Of a stretch of DNA of 64,000 bases, positions 42,047 to 50,461 are shown piece by piece. The notes under the pieces were generated by a model. That model saw nothing but the letters and a program-made list of their open reading frames with translations. It had not been told where the DNA came from and did not search any database. Source of the DNA: Collinsella sp. AF23-4AC (GTDB lineage Bacteria > Actinomycetota > Coriobacteriia > Coriobacteriales > Coriobacteriaceae); the NCBI RefSeq assembly GCF_003462685.1, contig NZ_QRVE01000002.1:74247-138246 (forward strand), given 5' to 3'. Numbering within the stretch: the first letter of the stretch is position 1; each line of letters begins with the position of its first letter. The translations under genes were made by a program, and so were the position numbers.

Positions 42047-42817
42047 CTAAATCTTCTTCCAACCTGCCGTACCAGAAACAACAGACGTACGACCAATGCC
42101 AACGACCCTCACTATTTGATTAATCGTGAGACCCGCTCTTCTCAATTTGCAGAGAATGGGCTTCCGCTCAGATGGTTTCATGGAAGCAAGCTCGGGAAGT
42201 GATATAGGGGCGGCAACGCTTTTGGCGACCTCAAGAGCCTCATCATCCAGGATGCGTGGTCGAGGCTCAGCATCGTAGGGCGCTTGGTCAATTCGATCGG
42301 CAAGATAGTGACGATACTCAAGAGATCCACCCACGAGATCTAGAACAATCCCGGGGTCACAGAATCCAAATCCATCATAACCGTAAGCATACGCTCGGTA
42401 ACTGGACCAACGATATGTATCAACGGCGGAAATGCCTGCCTTGACCGGATTCATATGAATATAGTCGGCAAGCGAAATTGCTTGTACATCATTCTCGACC
42501 GGAATATTAGTAAATCTATCTTGGAACAAGTGCCCAACTCGATCTGTTTTGCGATTGAAATACATCGCATACGAGGTAAGAACGCCGCTCATGCACGAAG
42601 ATATCTTCTCATGATGATCGTCGACCATAAGATGGAAATGATTCGACATGAGACACCATGCTGTAACGCCAACGCCATTACCGACAAGTTTATCCTCGAA
42701 CAGCGTAAGCATCCGATAGCGATCTTCATCGTCTTCGAAGATGCAGATGCCGCCATTACCGCGTGCGATTATGTGGTTATAGCCTGTTAACGAAACGACT
42801 CTACCCGTTCTTGGCAT
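42047..42817 (-). CDS. REP-associated tyrosine transposase (RAYT, Y1/HUH type)
   Basis: Single-stranded DNA transposase-like protein of the IS200-related RAYT group, thought to mobilise or spread palindromic repeats. Of 256 residues, GYNHIIARGNGGICIF is the usual start. The HUH motif is LMSNHFHLMV (His60, His62). The catalytic Tyr is expected in SYAMYFNRKT, followed by GHLFQDRF and ADYIHMNPVKAGI, all family marks. The C-terminal 45 residues form a helix-turn-helix-like tail (LTINQIVRVVGIGRTSVV). GGGAGGG lies five bases before the ATG. Palindromic repeats flank it on both sides, as expected for RAYT genes. It appears intact. Confidence 0.88.
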   Translation of the reverse strand: MPRTGRVVSLTGYNHIIARGNGGICIFEDDEDRYRMLTLFEDKLVGNGVGVTAWCLMSNHFHLMVDDHHEKISSCMSGVLTSYAMYFNRKTDRVGHLFQDRFTNIPVENDVQAISLADYIHMNPVKAGISAVDTYRWSSYRAYAYGYDGFGFCDPGIVLDLVGGSLEYRHYLADRIDQAPYDAEPRPRILDDEALEVAKSVAAPISLPELASMKPSERKPILCKLRRAGLTINQIVRVVGIGRTSVVSGTAGWKKI

Positions 42818-42960
42818 ATCGCCCTCCCATCACAAACCCACCGGGCAACATCTGATAGGCGCGGACGATCTAATTTGCTAAGCCCGTTTTGACAGTTTAC
42901 AGGGCACGACAAACAGAGTCTCCGAAAAAGGCGAAATTACTTCCCAAGGAGTGTCCCAAA

Positions 42961-43153
42961 GTGCCGGCAGAAAAGGAACGTCCCTATGTGCCGGCAGAAA
43001 AGGAACGTCCCTATGTGCCGGCAGAAAAGGAACGTCCCCAAGTGCCGGCTAGGCGGTGGCGCGGCCTAGCCAGTTCCCAAGTGCCGGCTAGGCAGTGGCG
43101 CGGCCTAGCCAGTTCCCAAGTGCCGGCTAGGCAGTGGCGCGGCCTAGCCAGTT
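42961..43153. repeat. Composite tandem array of GTGCCGGC-headed repeat units
   Basis: Three 27-bp units (42961-42987, 42988-43014, 43015-43041) each read GTGCCGGCAGAAAAGGAACG and end in a TCCC stretch. They are followed by two 39-bp units (43042-43080, 43081-43119) and a third, 34-bp partial unit (43120-43153), all starting GTGCCGGCTAGGC. Each unit contains or borders a self-complementary TGCCGGCA or GGCTAGGC/GCCTAGCC dyad. The last unit lies inside the 3' end of the MATE gene. There are no spacers, so it is not a CRISPR. 42818-42960 upstream of the RAYT gene holds nothing else visible. Confidence 0.9.
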
Positions 43154-44476
43154 GCCGCTGTGGTGGTAGATGGTGAACATCGTGGCGGTTATTACCCAGG
43201 TTACGGGGTAGACCAGCAGCAGATGCTCGAGCGAGGGGTCGAGCGGCATAATCGCGAACACCCACGCCACGCGGAGCACGACCGTGCCGAATATCGTGAG
43301 CATCATAGGCTGGAAGCTCACGCCAGCGCCGCGGATGGAGCCGGACGCGTTTTCGATAATCGAGAAGATCGCGTAGAACGGCGCGATGAAATGAAGAATC
43401 GTCGTGGTGTAGGCCGAAATTGCGGCATCGTCGATAAACAGACGCGAAAGCGGGCCCGAGAATACCAGCAGCACGGCAGACAGGCCACCGATAAGCACAA
43501 ATGAAAGCACGAGCGACGTGTGGTATCCCTTTCGCATGCGATCGTAATTGCGCGCACCAAAGTTCTGCGCCGAGAACGTAGTAATCGACACACCAAGCGC
43601 CTCGGTCACCATCCAGATAATGCCGTCCAGGCGACCGGAAAGACCCCAAGCGGTCGTGACATCGGCTCCAAACGAGTTGACCGACACCTGAATCAAGACG
43701 TTGGAGATCGAATACGCCGCCGATTGAAAACCAAGCGGCAAACCGCACGAAAGCATGCTCTTGCAAATGCCGCGATCGATGCCGAGCTTAGAGAGCGACA
43801 GGCGCCACGCGCCCGGAGCGCGCATCATGCGAATCACAATCATCGTGGCATTGGAGCAAATGGTCAGCGCCACAGCGATACCGCAGCCCAGGGCCTCCAT
43901 ATGCAGCACGGCGACAAAAATGATATCCAGTACCACGTTCACGAGGCAGCCGGAGGCAATGATCACGGCAGGGCCACGCGTATCACCCACGGCGCGCAGC
44001 AGCGCGGTGCCCATATTGAGCAGCAGCGCCGCAAACATGGCGGCAAAGTAGCAACGGGCATACGCCACACCCTCGGCCAGCAGCTCATGCGGTGTATTCA
44101 TCAGCACAAGCATCGGCTCGACAAACACCATGCCCAGAATGGAAATGACAATGCCGCCCACCAGCGCGAGCGTCATGGCCGTATGGACCGATCGGCTCAA
44201 GCGCTCGTCATCGTGCTGACCAAAAAACTGGCCGGTAATAACGGCACATCCAGCACCAACACCGACGCAAAAACCAATGCAGAGCTCCGTAAGCACCATC
44301 GTGGCCTGAATGCCACCCAGCGCGAGCTTGCCGCCAAACTGACCGACGATATAGGTACCGATAAGCGTGTATGCCTGCTGAAAGAACGAACTAAAGAAGA
44401 TGGGGACGCACAGCGACAGCAGCTGCTGCCAAATAACGCCCTGCGTTACATCGATAGCCGTAGATTTCTTAGCCAC
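43127..44476 (-). CDS. MATE family multidrug/metabolite efflux transporter
   Basis: Twelve-span cation-coupled exporter (449 residues). The start is taken as the GTG at 44476 with GGAGG just upstream; the frame runs further to a TTG at 44509. Hydrophobic helices recur throughout. ISGQFFGQ-like VITGQFFGQHDDERL and GTALLRAVGDTRGP are family blocks, and the second half repeats the pattern (GVSITTFSAQNFGARNYDRM). The last eight residues (NWLGRATA) and the stop are encoded by the final copy of the tandem repeat array, so the C-terminus has probably been altered by repeat insertion. Substrate unknown. Confidence 0.9.
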   Translation of the reverse strand: MAKKSTAIDVTQGVIWQQLLSLCVPIFFSSFFQQAYTLIGTYIVGQFGGKLALGGIQATMVLTELCIGFCVGVGAGCAVITGQFFGQHDDERLSRSVHTAMTLALVGGIVISILGMVFVEPMLVLMNTPHELLAEGVAYARCYFAAMFAALLLNMGTALLRAVGDTRGPAVIIASGCLVNVVLDIIFVAVLHMEALGCGIAVALTICSNATMIVIRMMRAPGAWRLSLSKLGIDRGICKSMLSCGLPLGFQSAAYSISNVLIQVSVNSFGADVTTAWGLSGRLDGIIWMVTEALGVSITTFSAQNFGARNYDRMRKGYHTSLVLSFVLIGGLSAVLLVFSGPLSRLFIDDAAISAYTTTILHFIAPFYAIFSIIENASGSIRGAGVSFQPMMLTIFGTVVLRVAWVFAIMPLDPSLEHLLLVYPVTWVITATMFTIYHHSGNWLGRATA

Positions 44477-44601
44477 ACGCCCTCCCCACCAGCGTACGTC
44501 AAACAACAAAACGGCACTTTAAAACGAAAGCCAAAACCAGCTTAGCACCGACCGACGTCGGCCGAAACGTCCCGAACCAGAGCCCGGTGCGAAATATCTG
44601 C

Positions 44602-45516
44602 CTAGTGATACAGCCCCGGCTGGTAGTGGTACTCGTTGCTCACATGCGGGCACAGTTGCCAAAAGGCGACGGCACTCGCAGCGGCAACGTTGAGTGAATC
44701 GACCCCGTGCGCCATCGGAATGCGCGCGGCTCGGTCGCAGCCGGCAATGGTCTTGGTGCCCAAGCCGGCACCCTCGGTACCCATAAAGATCGCTAGGCGG
44801 TCAATCTCCTGCAGCACGGGATCGTCCAGCGACACCGAATCATCCGTCAACGCCATGGCGGCACACGAAAAGCCGGCATCGTGCAGCGCCGCCAGCCCAT
44901 CATGCGGCCATACGCGCGCCTCGCTGCCAATGCGCGTCCAGGGCACCTGGAACACCGTGCCCATGCTCACGCGGGCCGAGCGACGGTACAGCGGGTCACA
45001 GCAAGTGGGGCTCACCAAAATGCCATCGACGTTCAGCGCAGCCGCCGAGCGGAAAATCGCGCCGACATTGGTGTGGTCGACAATGCCCTCGAGCACGCAC
45101 ACGCGCACCGGGCGCTCACCCGCCGCCTCGACGACGCCACTCAAGAACTCGGCTACCGGAATCTGGCGTGGACGACGGAATGCCGCGAGCGCACCGCGCG
45201 TCACGTTAAAACCCGTCAGCTGCTCCATGAGCTCCATGGAGGCAACGAACACAGGAACCGGACCCGCGCCCTCGCGCACAACCAGGCGCTCAAACAGCGG
45301 CATCATCTGATCGAGCCAGCGTTCGCCCAAAAGAAAGCTCACCGGCTCGTATCCGGCGCGAACCGCACGCTCGATGACCTTGGCGCTCTCGGCGATAAAA
45401 ATGCCCTTCTGCGGCTCCAGCACGCAGCGAAGCTCACGCTCGGTCAGTCGCACGTAGGCATCGAGCCGCTCGTCCTCGAGCGAATCGATTCGCAGCACCT
45501 CAACGGCATCAGTCAT
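44602..45516 (-). CDS. TrmH/SpoU family RNA 2'-O-methyltransferase
   Basis: Methylates the ribose of a tRNA or rRNA nucleotide. The C-terminal SPOUT domain has the three family motifs: EGIVDHTNVGAIFRSAAA, IFMGTEGAGLGTKT and IPMAHGVDSLNVAAASAVAF. The N-terminal 110 residues are a substrate-binding L30-like domain. The start at 45516 gives 304 residues; an ATG at 45549 is the alternative, and neither has a good ribosome binding site. It stands between the MATE gene and folA with short gaps. The RNA target is unknown. Confidence 0.85.
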   Translation of the reverse strand: MTDAVEVLRIDSLEDERLDAYVRLTERELRCVLEPQKGIFIAESAKVIERAVRAGYEPVSFLLGERWLDQMMPLFERLVVREGAGPVPVFVASMELMEQLTGFNVTRGALAAFRRPRQIPVAEFLSGVVEAAGERPVRVCVLEGIVDHTNVGAIFRSAAALNVDGILVSPTCCDPLYRRSARVSMGTVFQVPWTRIGSEARVWPHDGLAALHDAGFSCAAMALTDDSVSLDDPVLQEIDRLAIFMGTEGAGLGTKTIAGCDRAARIPMAHGVDSLNVAAASAVAFWQLCPHVSNEYHYQPGLYH

Positions 45517-45625
45517 AGCAGCCAGCCCGCACCCTTCTTTACAGCACATCTATACCAAACGAGGCGACGCTAAGCGCCGCCCCATGCACTCAATCAACCC
45601 GATGATACCGTTCACGCCAGGCGAT

Positions 45626-46144
45626 TTATGCCTCAACGCGACGATACGTCACGAACTCATAATCGACACCCTCGTCACCCTCGCCCGAGGCAATCGTGGC
45701 AACCCCGCCACGCCGCGCAATCTCCCACGCGGGATCGGCGTCCAAGTCGGGAAAGTACGTGTCCACGGGATGGACGCAGTGGTCATGCGTGACCTCGGCC
45801 TCCACGCAGTACGGCAAAAACTGACGATACACCTCGCCACCGCCGATCACCCACGCAACGGGCTCATCGGCAACCACGGCGAGCGCTTCGTCGACGCTAT
45901 GCACCACGTCGACGCCCTCGGCAGCAAAGCTCTCGTCACGCGTGAGCACGATATTGCGGCGGTTCTTGAGCGGACGCCCACCGGGAAAACTCAGCAGGGT
46001 CTTGCGTCCCATAATAACCGGGCACCCTTTGGTGCACGCCACAAAATGGCGCATGTCGGCGCGATTGGACACCACCATGTCGCCCTCGCACCCAATGCCC
46101 CAATCGTCACACACGGCGACGATGGCAGATAGCTTACACGTCAT
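45626..46144 (-). CDS. folA: Dihydrofolate reductase
   Basis: Reduces dihydrofolate with NADPH, restoring the cofactor spent by the adjacent thymidylate synthase. The 172 residues show LSAIVAVCDDWGIGCEGD, the catalytic acid in NRADMRHFV, VIMGRKTLLSFPGGRPLKNR (NADPH loop) and VIGGGEVYRQFLPY. The start at 46144 has AGGTGG upstream; two GTG codons directly after the thyA stop are alternatives. It lies 9 bp from thyA, so the pair is co-transcribed. Confidence 0.93.
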   Translation of the reverse strand: MTCKLSAIVAVCDDWGIGCEGDMVVSNRADMRHFVACTKGCPVIMGRKTLLSFPGGRPLKNRRNIVLTRDESFAAEGVDVVHSVDEALAVVADEPVAWVIGGGEVYRQFLPYCVEAEVTHDHCVHPVDTYFPDLDADPAWEIARRGGVATIASGEGDEGVDYEFVTYRRVEA

Positions 46145-46153
46145 GAGCACCAC

Positions 46154-47002
46154 CTACACCGCAATGGGAATGTTCTTGACCTGCGGGCCGTGCTCGTAGC
46201 CCTCCACGATCAGGTCATCGGTCGTAAACGCATAGAAATCGTGCACGTCGGGGTTAAGCGTTACCTTAGGCGCCGCAAACTGCGGACGCTCGATAAGTTC
46301 GCGGACGATATCGACATGACGATCGTAAATGTGGGCATCGGCAATCACATGTAGCAGCTCGCCGGGAATCATATCGACCGATTGCGCGACCATCATCAGC
46401 AAGATGGCGTACTGGCACACATTCCAGTTGTTCGCGGCCAAAATGTCCTGGCTGCGCTGGTTGAGAATCATGTTGAGCGTGGGCTTATCGTCCTGCGGGC
46501 GCTGCGTGACGTTATAAGTCACGCTGTAGGCGCACGGATACAGGTGCATCTCGGAAAGGTCGCTAAACACGTACGTGTTGGTCATGATGCGGCGGCTGTA
46601 CGGTGTATGCTTAAGGTCGTACAGTACGCGGTCCATCTGGTCGAAATCGCCCTCGGCATAATGGCTTTTCTGGCCAATCTGGTACCCGTAGGCCTTGCCG
46701 ATGGAGCCGGTCTCGTCGGCCCACTCATCCCAAATATGGCTGTTAAGGTCATGGACGTTATTGGACTTCTTTTGATAGATCCACAGGATCTCGTCCATCG
46801 CAGACTTAAGAGCCGTGCGGCGCAGGGTAAGCGCGGGGAACTCCTCGCGCAGGTCGTAGCGTGCCGTAACGCCAAAGTTTTTAATGGTATAGGCAGGGGT
46901 GCCGTCCTCCCACACCGGACGGACCTTTTGCCCCTCGGTGGTGGTGCCATGGTCCAGAATATCGCGGCACATGGTTACAAACTGTTGATCAGCCTTGCTC
47001 AT
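46154..47002 (-). CDS. thyA: Thymidylate synthase
   Basis: Makes dTMP from dUMP with methylene-tetrahydrofolate. The 282 residues fit ThyA. The nucleophile Cys is in LYPCAYSVTYNV; here Ala follows PC, where E. coli has His, a variant also known in clostridial-type enzymes. LNQRSQDILAANNWNVCQYA is the dUMP/phosphate region and HVIADAHIYDRHVDIVREL the conserved C-terminal block. AGGAGG precedes the ATG at 47002. Its upstream region is shared with the divergent DUF134-NifX gene. Confidence 0.94.
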   Translation of the reverse strand: MSKADQQFVTMCRDILDHGTTTEGQKVRPVWEDGTPAYTIKNFGVTARYDLREEFPALTLRRTALKSAMDEILWIYQKKSNNVHDLNSHIWDEWADETGSIGKAYGYQIGQKSHYAEGDFDQMDRVLYDLKHTPYSRRIMTNTYVFSDLSEMHLYPCAYSVTYNVTQRPQDDKPTLNMILNQRSQDILAANNWNVCQYAILLMMVAQSVDMIPGELLHVIADAHIYDRHVDIVRELIERPQFAAPKVTLNPDVHDFYAFTTDDLIVEGYEHGPQVKNIPIAV

Positions 47003-47089
47003 TGACCCTCCTGTCAGTCGCCTACAAGCGAGATTCATTGTAGCCCAGGCGCACGCGGCCCCACAGCCCAAACATAAGCCCTCATTTTC

Positions 47090-47156
47090 TGACATATGCC
47101 AGAATTTCCTTGCGCAAATCCGCGCGTTCGTTATCCTATTATTGACATATGTCAGA
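47090..47156 (+). promoter_or_regulatory. Promoter flanked by two operator-like dyads, DUF134-NifX gene
   Basis: TGACATATGCCAGA (47090-47103) and TGACATATGTCAGA (47143-47156) are near-identical; the second contains the perfect dyad TGACATATGTCA. Between them TTGCGC (47110-47115) and TATCCT (47132-47137), 16 bp apart, could be a promoter. The layout suggests binding by the encoded helix-turn-helix protein (inference). Confidence 0.6.
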
Positions 47157-47168
47157 TTTGGAGAGTGT

Positions 47169-47933
47169 ATGGCAGGAAGACGCGAAAAACTGCGCCGCGT
47201 CGGGATCATCCCCGAATACCGCGGCTTTACCCCCGATGGCCTTGCCAGCGGAGACGCTATCGATATGACGGTCGACGAGCTCGAGGTCCTGCGCCTATGC
47301 GACCTGGAAGGCCTTAATCAGGAGACAGTCGCCCAGCACATGGGTATCGCTCGTGCCACCGTGGCGGCCATCTGCAGCCGCGCACATCGCAAGGTGGCAA
47401 ACGCGCTGGTCAACGGGCGAGCACTTGTCATCGAAGGTGGCAATATCGCGTACTCCCCCATTACCACGACGACGGCCGCATGGCCAGCAAAGGAGGTCGA
47501 CACCATGAGGGTGGCAACGACGTACGACAACGGCAACATCTTTATGCACTTTGGCCGCAGCGAGCAGTTCAAGATCTACGACATCCAGGATAGCAAGGTG
47601 CTCAACGAGCAGGTCGTAGGCACCGGTGGCACCGGCCATGGCGCGCTGGCGGGTCTGCTCGCCAACGCCGGCGTCGACACGCTCATCTGCGGCGGTATCG
47701 GCGGCGGTGCTATCAACGCGCTCACCCAGGCCGGCATCACGGTCTATGCGGGCGCCCAGGGCAGCTGCGATGCCTGCGTCGAGGCCCTCATTGCCGGCAC
47801 GCTCGCAAAGAACGGCGAGGCCACGTGCGGCTGCCACGACCATGACCACGAGCACGCCCATGAGCACGGCGAATCCTGTGGCTGCCACGGCCATCACGAG
47901 CACGAGGGCCATGAGGGCTGCGGTTGCCACTAG
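47169..47933 (+). CDS. DUF134 DNA-binding domain fused to a NifX/NifB-type cluster-binding domain
   Basis: Probable metal- or cluster-responsive regulator (254 residues). Residues 1-100 are DUF134 with a sigma-like helix-turn-helix (LNQETVAQHMGIARATVAAI). From about residue 113 (MRVATTYDNGNIFMHFGRSE) runs a dinitrogenase iron-molybdenum cofactor domain with CGGIGGGAINALTQAGI and AGAQGSCDACVEAL. The last 40 residues are a His/Cys-rich tail (CGCHDHDHEHAHEHGESCGC) likely to bind metal. No nitrogenase genes are near. GGAGAG lies four bases before the ATG. Two dyads surround its promoter, which suggests self-control. Confidence 0.88.
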   Translation: MAGRREKLRRVGIIPEYRGFTPDGLASGDAIDMTVDELEVLRLCDLEGLNQETVAQHMGIARATVAAICSRAHRKVANALVNGRALVIEGGNIAYSPITTTTAAWPAKEVDTMRVATTYDNGNIFMHFGRSEQFKIYDIQDSKVLNEQVVGTGGTGHGALAGLLANAGVDTLICGGIGGGAINALTQAGITVYAGAQGSCDACVEALIAGTLAKNGEATCGCHDHDHEHAHEHGESCGCHGHHEHEGHEGCGCH

Positions 47934-47990
47934 CGGCAAATACCCTGGCGCGAACGCACTTCCACGTGCGCAACAAACAATGGTCTAACG

Positions 47991-48028
47991 GCGAAGGCCG
48001 CCTGGAACACCATCCGGGCGGCCTTCGC
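47991..48028. terminator. Strong hairpin between DUF134-NifX gene and ffh
   Basis: GCGAAGGCCGCC pairs with GGCGGCCTTCGC (12 bp) around a 14-nt loop, between two convergent genes. No T-run follows on either strand, so termination strength is uncertain. Confidence 0.6.
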
Positions 48029-48048
48029 TGCACTCGGCTAACCAGCCG

Positions 48049-49533
48049 TTACTTTTTATTACGCATCTGCGCTTCCATCTGACGCAGCAGATCCATATCG
48101 GACTTAGGGCCGCCCGTCCCAAGACCGCCAAGGCCGCCCATGCCGCCCAGGCCCATGGCATCCAGACCGGGAATATTGGGCATGCGCATCTTTTTGCCCT
48201 TCTTACCCTTTTTGCCCTTCTTGCCGCCGGCCTGTGCCTGATTGGCCATCGAGCGCATGCGGCCCATCATCTTGTTCATCTCGCCCCACTGCTTCATAAG
48301 GCTATTGACCTCGGTGGGGGTCACACCGGCGCCCTTGGCGATACGCGCGCGACGCTGGCCGTTGATGATGGAGGGACGCAGGCGCTCCTCCTTAGTCATC
48401 GACATGATAATGGCCTCGTTCTTGTCGAAGATGCCCTCATCCAGGTTGCCGCCCATCTGGTTGAGCGCACGCTGGCCACCGGGGAGCATGCCCAGAATGC
48501 CCTTCATGCCGCCCATCTTCTTGACAGCCTTCATCTGGTCGAGCATGTCGTTCATGGTAAAGCCCTCGCGCAGCATACGCTCGGCAGCCTCGAGCTGCTC
48601 GGCGTCGGCCGCCTCCTGGGCCTTCTCGATGATGCCGACAACATCGCCCATGCCCAAGATTCGCTTGGCCATGCGGTCGGGGTAGAACGGCTCCAGCGAA
48701 TCGGGTTTCTCGCCCATACTCACAAACTTGATGGGCTTGCCGGTCACCTGACGCACTGAAAGTGCGCCGCCGCCACGGGCGTCGCCGTCGAGCTTGGAGA
48801 TAATCACACCGTCAAAGTCGGTGCGCTCGGCGAAGGTCGAGACAACGTTGACGATATCCTGGCCGGTCATGGCATCGACGACCATCAGCACCTGATCGGG
48901 CTTGACGGCCTTCTTGATGTCCACGGCCTCCTGCATCATCTGCTCGTCGATCTGCAAACGACCGGCGGTATCGACGATGACGACGTCACGCAGGTGGTCG
49001 ACGGCCTCCTGAATGGCACCCTTGGCAATGTCGACCGGGTGTGCGCCGTCGCCGCGGAAGACCGGTACGCCGATCTCTCCGCCGAGCGTGGCCAACTGGT
49101 CGGCAGCGGCAGGGCGGTAGACGTCGCACGCGGCGAGCAACGGCGAGCGGCCCTGCTTCTTGAGCAGGTAGGCCAGCTTTACAGCTGCCGTGGTCTTACC
49201 GGAGCCCTGCAGGCCCACGAGCATGATGACGTTGGGGATGCGATTGCTGAAGACGAGCTTGCTCTCGGTGGAACCGAGCATCTCGGTGAGCTCGTCGAGC
49301 ACGATCTTGACGACGTTTTGCGCCGGCGACAGCGACTCCATGACCTCGGCGGTCATGCAGCGCTCTTTGGTCTTAGCAACGAACTCCTTGACGACCTTAA
49401 AGTTAACGTCGGCCTCGAGCAGCGCCATGCGAATGTCGCGCATGGCCGAGGTGATATCGGCCTCGGTCAGCTTACCCTTGCCGCGAAGGCGGTCAAATGT
49501 GTCGTTGAGGCGATCGCTCAGGGAATCAAACAC
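48049..49533 (-). CDS. ffh: Signal recognition particle GTPase Ffh
   Basis: Protein part of the SRP that targets nascent membrane proteins. Of 494 residues, the N domain begins MFDSLSDRLNDTFDRLRGKG. The G domain has GLQGSGKTTAAVKLA, VDTAGRLQIDEQMM and TKLDGDARGG-like ISKLDGDARGGGALS. The Met-rich M domain contains GGMKGILGMLPGG and binds SRP RNA. A basic KKGKKGKKGKK linker precedes a Gly/Met-rich tail. It follows ftsY by 10 bp. Confidence 0.96.
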   Translation of the reverse strand: MFDSLSDRLNDTFDRLRGKGKLTEADITSAMRDIRMALLEADVNFKVVKEFVAKTKERCMTAEVMESLSPAQNVVKIVLDELTEMLGSTESKLVFSNRIPNVIMLVGLQGSGKTTAAVKLAYLLKKQGRSPLLAACDVYRPAAADQLATLGGEIGVPVFRGDGAHPVDIAKGAIQEAVDHLRDVVIVDTAGRLQIDEQMMQEAVDIKKAVKPDQVLMVVDAMTGQDIVNVVSTFAERTDFDGVIISKLDGDARGGGALSVRQVTGKPIKFVSMGEKPDSLEPFYPDRMAKRILGMGDVVGIIEKAQEAADAEQLEAAERMLREGFTMNDMLDQMKAVKKMGGMKGILGMLPGGQRALNQMGGNLDEGIFDKNEAIIMSMTKEERLRPSIINGQRRARIAKGAGVTPTEVNSLMKQWGEMNKMMGRMRSMANQAQAGGKKGKKGKKGKKMRMPNIPGLDAMGLGGMGGLGGLGTGGPKSDMDLLRQMEAQMRNKK

Positions 49534-49543
49534 TGGTTACTCC

Positions 49544-50461
49544 TTAGTTGGACTCGCCCACCAGGGCGCGGCAGAAATCTTTGGCGTTAAACTCCTGCAG
49601 GTCATCGACCTGCTCGCCCACGCCGATGCGCAGGATCGGGAGCTTGAGCTTCTCGGCCACGGCCATGGCGATACCGCCCTTAGCCGTGCCGTCGAGCTTA
49701 GTCATGATAATACCGTCCAGGCCCAGCGCCTCGTTAAACTCGAGCGCCTGGTTCAGACCGTTTTGGCCCGTCGCGGCATCGATTACGAGGACGACCGAGA
49801 CAGGCATGGGGCCGGCAGCCATATTGGCGGCGCGCTTACGCGTCACGTTGACCACTTTGGCAAGCTCGCGCATGAGCTCGGGGCTTGTGTGCAGACGGCC
49901 GGCGGTATCGATGAGCACCAGGTCGCTGCCGCGCTTATCGGCCTCGTCGAGCACGTCATAGCACACGCTCGCCGGATCGGAGCCGCGGTCACGCTTAATA
50001 ACCGGTACGCCGGCACGCTGGCCCCACACATCGAGCTGCTCGATGGCGGCGGCGCGGAAGGTGTCGGCCGAACCGATCACCACGTTCTTGCCGCGGGCAG
50101 CCATGGCGCTCGCAATCTTGCCGACCGTTGTGGTCTTGCCGGCGCCGTTGATGCCCACAAACAGCACGCAGCTCGGCGTATCGGAAAACGGATCACGCTC
50201 AACAGGCACAAAATGGCCCTCGAGCTGCTCGGCCAGAGCGCGGCGAAGCTGCGGGGCGGTCTTAAGGTTCTTCTTGGCAGCAGCATCGCGCAGGTCATCG
50301 GAGACCTGAATAGCGACCTCGGCACCCATGTCACCCATGACGAGGGTGTCCTCAAGGTCCTCCCAAAAGTCCTCGTCGACCTCGCCACCAAAGTAGAAGA
50401 CCTCGTTGAGGGCCTCGCGGCTGCGCTCAAGTCCGCGCGAGAGAGCGTCAAAGAATCCCAT
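49544..50461 (-). CDS. ftsY: SRP receptor FtsY
   Basis: Membrane-associated GTPase that docks the SRP. The 305 residues lack the acidic N-terminal A domain of E. coli FtsY, as in many Gram-positives. Motifs are GINGAGKTTTVGKIA, SADTFRAAAIEQL, LIDTAGRLHTSPELM and TKLDGTAKGGIA. Its ATG shares a base with the smc stop (TAATG), so smc, ftsY and ffh are coupled. Confidence 0.96.
   Translation of the reverse strand: MGFFDALSRGLERSREALNEVFYFGGEVDEDFWEDLEDTLVMGDMGAEVAIQVSDDLRDAAAKKNLKTAPQLRRALAEQLEGHFVPVERDPFSDTPSCVLFVGINGAGKTTTVGKIASAMAARGKNVVIGSADTFRAAAIEQLDVWGQRAGVPVIKRDRGSDPASVCYDVLDEADKRGSDLVLIDTAGRLHTSPELMRELAKVVNVTRKRAANMAAGPMPVSVVLVIDAATGQNGLNQALEFNEALGLDGIIMTKLDGTAKGGIAMAVAEKLKLPILRIGVGEQVDDLQEFNAKDFCRALVGESN

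Noticed and set aside
42961..43153. CRISPR-like look of regularly spaced repeats
   Set aside because: The units are back to back with no unique spacers, of two different lengths, and one lies inside a gene; no cas genes are present.
46995..47168. N-terminal extension of the DUF134-NifX frame
   Set aside because: It would run antisense into thyA and through the promoter and operator-like sites; the ATG at 47169 has a ribosome binding site.
47003..47209. N-terminal extension of thyA to 47209
   Set aside because: It would add 69 residues unlike any thymidylate synthase and overlap the divergent gene; AGGAGG marks the start at 47002.
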